This document shows positions 63,815 to 64,000 of a stretch of 64,000 bases of DNA, piece after piece. Each line of letters starts with the position of its first letter. The stretch's first letter is position 1. The stretch comes from Bacillota bacterium (lineage in GTDB: Bacteria; Bacillota_I; Bacilli_A; Izemoplasmatales; Hujiaoplasmataceae). A program made the position numbers and the translations under genes. The notes below the pieces were generated by a model, which had not been told where the DNA came from, made no database searches, and saw only the letters and a program-made list of their open reading frames with translations. The DNA lies in NCBI GenBank assembly GCA_018818595.1, contig JAHIRM010000013.1, forward strand, positions 1-64,000, read 5' to 3'.

Positions 63815-64000
63815 AAATTACCATTTTGAGCTTATTTCCAGAGATGTTTACAGGAATTTTTTCAGAATCGATTTTAAAAAGAGCACAAGAAGATAGTAAA
63901 GTATCTATTGAAATCATTAATTTTCGAGATTTTTCATTAGATAAACACAAAAAAGTAGATGATTATGCTTTTGGTGGAGGACCTGGAATGCTTTTATCGG
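63811..64000 (+). CDS. trmD: tRNA (guanine-N1)-methyltransferase TrmD, N-terminal part
   Basis: Only the first 63 codons are in the window (cut by the right edge). [38 protein letters not shown] are the well-known TrmD start. It methylates G37 of tRNAs with a SPOUT knot fold. It overlaps rimM by four bases. Confidence 0.93.
   Translation, partial: MKITILSLFPEMFTGIFSESILKRAQEDSKVSIEIINFRDFSLDKHKKVDDYAFGGGPGMLLS

Noticed and set aside
1-64000. tRNA, rRNA, CRISPR arrays and insertion sequences
   Set aside because: No cloverleaf-like sequence, direct-repeat/spacer series or transposase motif was found on either strand by eye. A scan with tRNAscan or CRISPR finders was not possible.

Overview
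The window is AT-rich chromosomal DNA of a low-GC, anaerobic, fermentative bacterium. TGA is used as a stop (for example in the methyltransferase-like, BlaI-like, rimM and luciferase-type reductase neighbourhoods) and Trp is TGG, so this is not a TGA=Trp mycoplasma. The OppF insertion, many Thr-rich lipoproteins, a 13-gene Mbx-type respiratory complex and ornithine fermentation suggest a free-living Tenericutes-like lineage (Izemoplasma/Acholeplasma-type) or a close Firmicutes relative. This placement is inference. No rRNA, tRNA, IS element or CRISPR array was seen.

Layout. 1-5300: accessory region with a partial gene, a tiny SFPD-repeat protein, a PvuRts1I/AbaSI-like modified-cytosine restriction enzyme, an HExxH protein, a four-helix membrane protein, a DUF3800 protein and a polymerase-beta-type nucleotidyltransferase, which together look like a defence island. 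5333-8545: a frameshifted methyltransferase, then a luxE-luxC-type fatty acid reductase pair with no luciferase. 8700-13320: a BlaI/CopY-type regulator fused to a catalytically dead metallopeptidase domain, with a perfect cop-box-like operator in its own promoter, translationally coupled to a lipoprotein metallopeptidase and followed by two beta-propeller lipoproteins, the second frameshifted. 13400-18700: small membrane proteins, an SGNH hydrolase, a GDPD, an SDR and an M6-type secreted protease.

18834-29574 (minus): a complete Mbx/Mbs-like operon, genes A-B-C-D-(E)F-G-H-H'-M-J-K-L-N. The catalytic large subunit keeps one Cys of each NiFe CxxC motif and has Glu in place of the other, so it is not a normal hydrogenase. 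The last gene fuses the two-cluster ferredoxin subunit to an NfnB/GltD-like NAD(P)H flavoprotein. 29859-33513: a 2-hydroxyacid dehydrogenase, GTP-type PEPCK and a NYN-LOTUS protein. 33539-43265 (minus): a nine-gene arginine/ornithine fermentation operon (arcB, arcC, ord, ortA, ortB, oraS, oraE, a MutL/GlmL-type protein, orr) with a cre-like site in its promoter. ATP from carbamate kinase, reduced cofactor and acetyl-CoA/alanine from ornithine oxidation could feed the Mbx complex, and PEPCK may link to carbon metabolism.

45842-53448: an oppABCDF peptide importer in which OppC carries a whole RCC1-like beta-propeller (about 290 residues) in its first external loop and OppF carries a charged insertion of about 185 residues. 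This supplies peptides, and so arginine and ornithine, to the operon above. 53562-64000: thiol-disulfide proteins, a GPH sugar symporter, small regulators, a membrane-anchored EEP hydrolase, a YhhN lysoplasmalogenase-like protein, an esterase, a PII-like protein paired with a CPA2 antiporter, and a GH17-like hydrolase overlapping rimM-trmD at the right edge.
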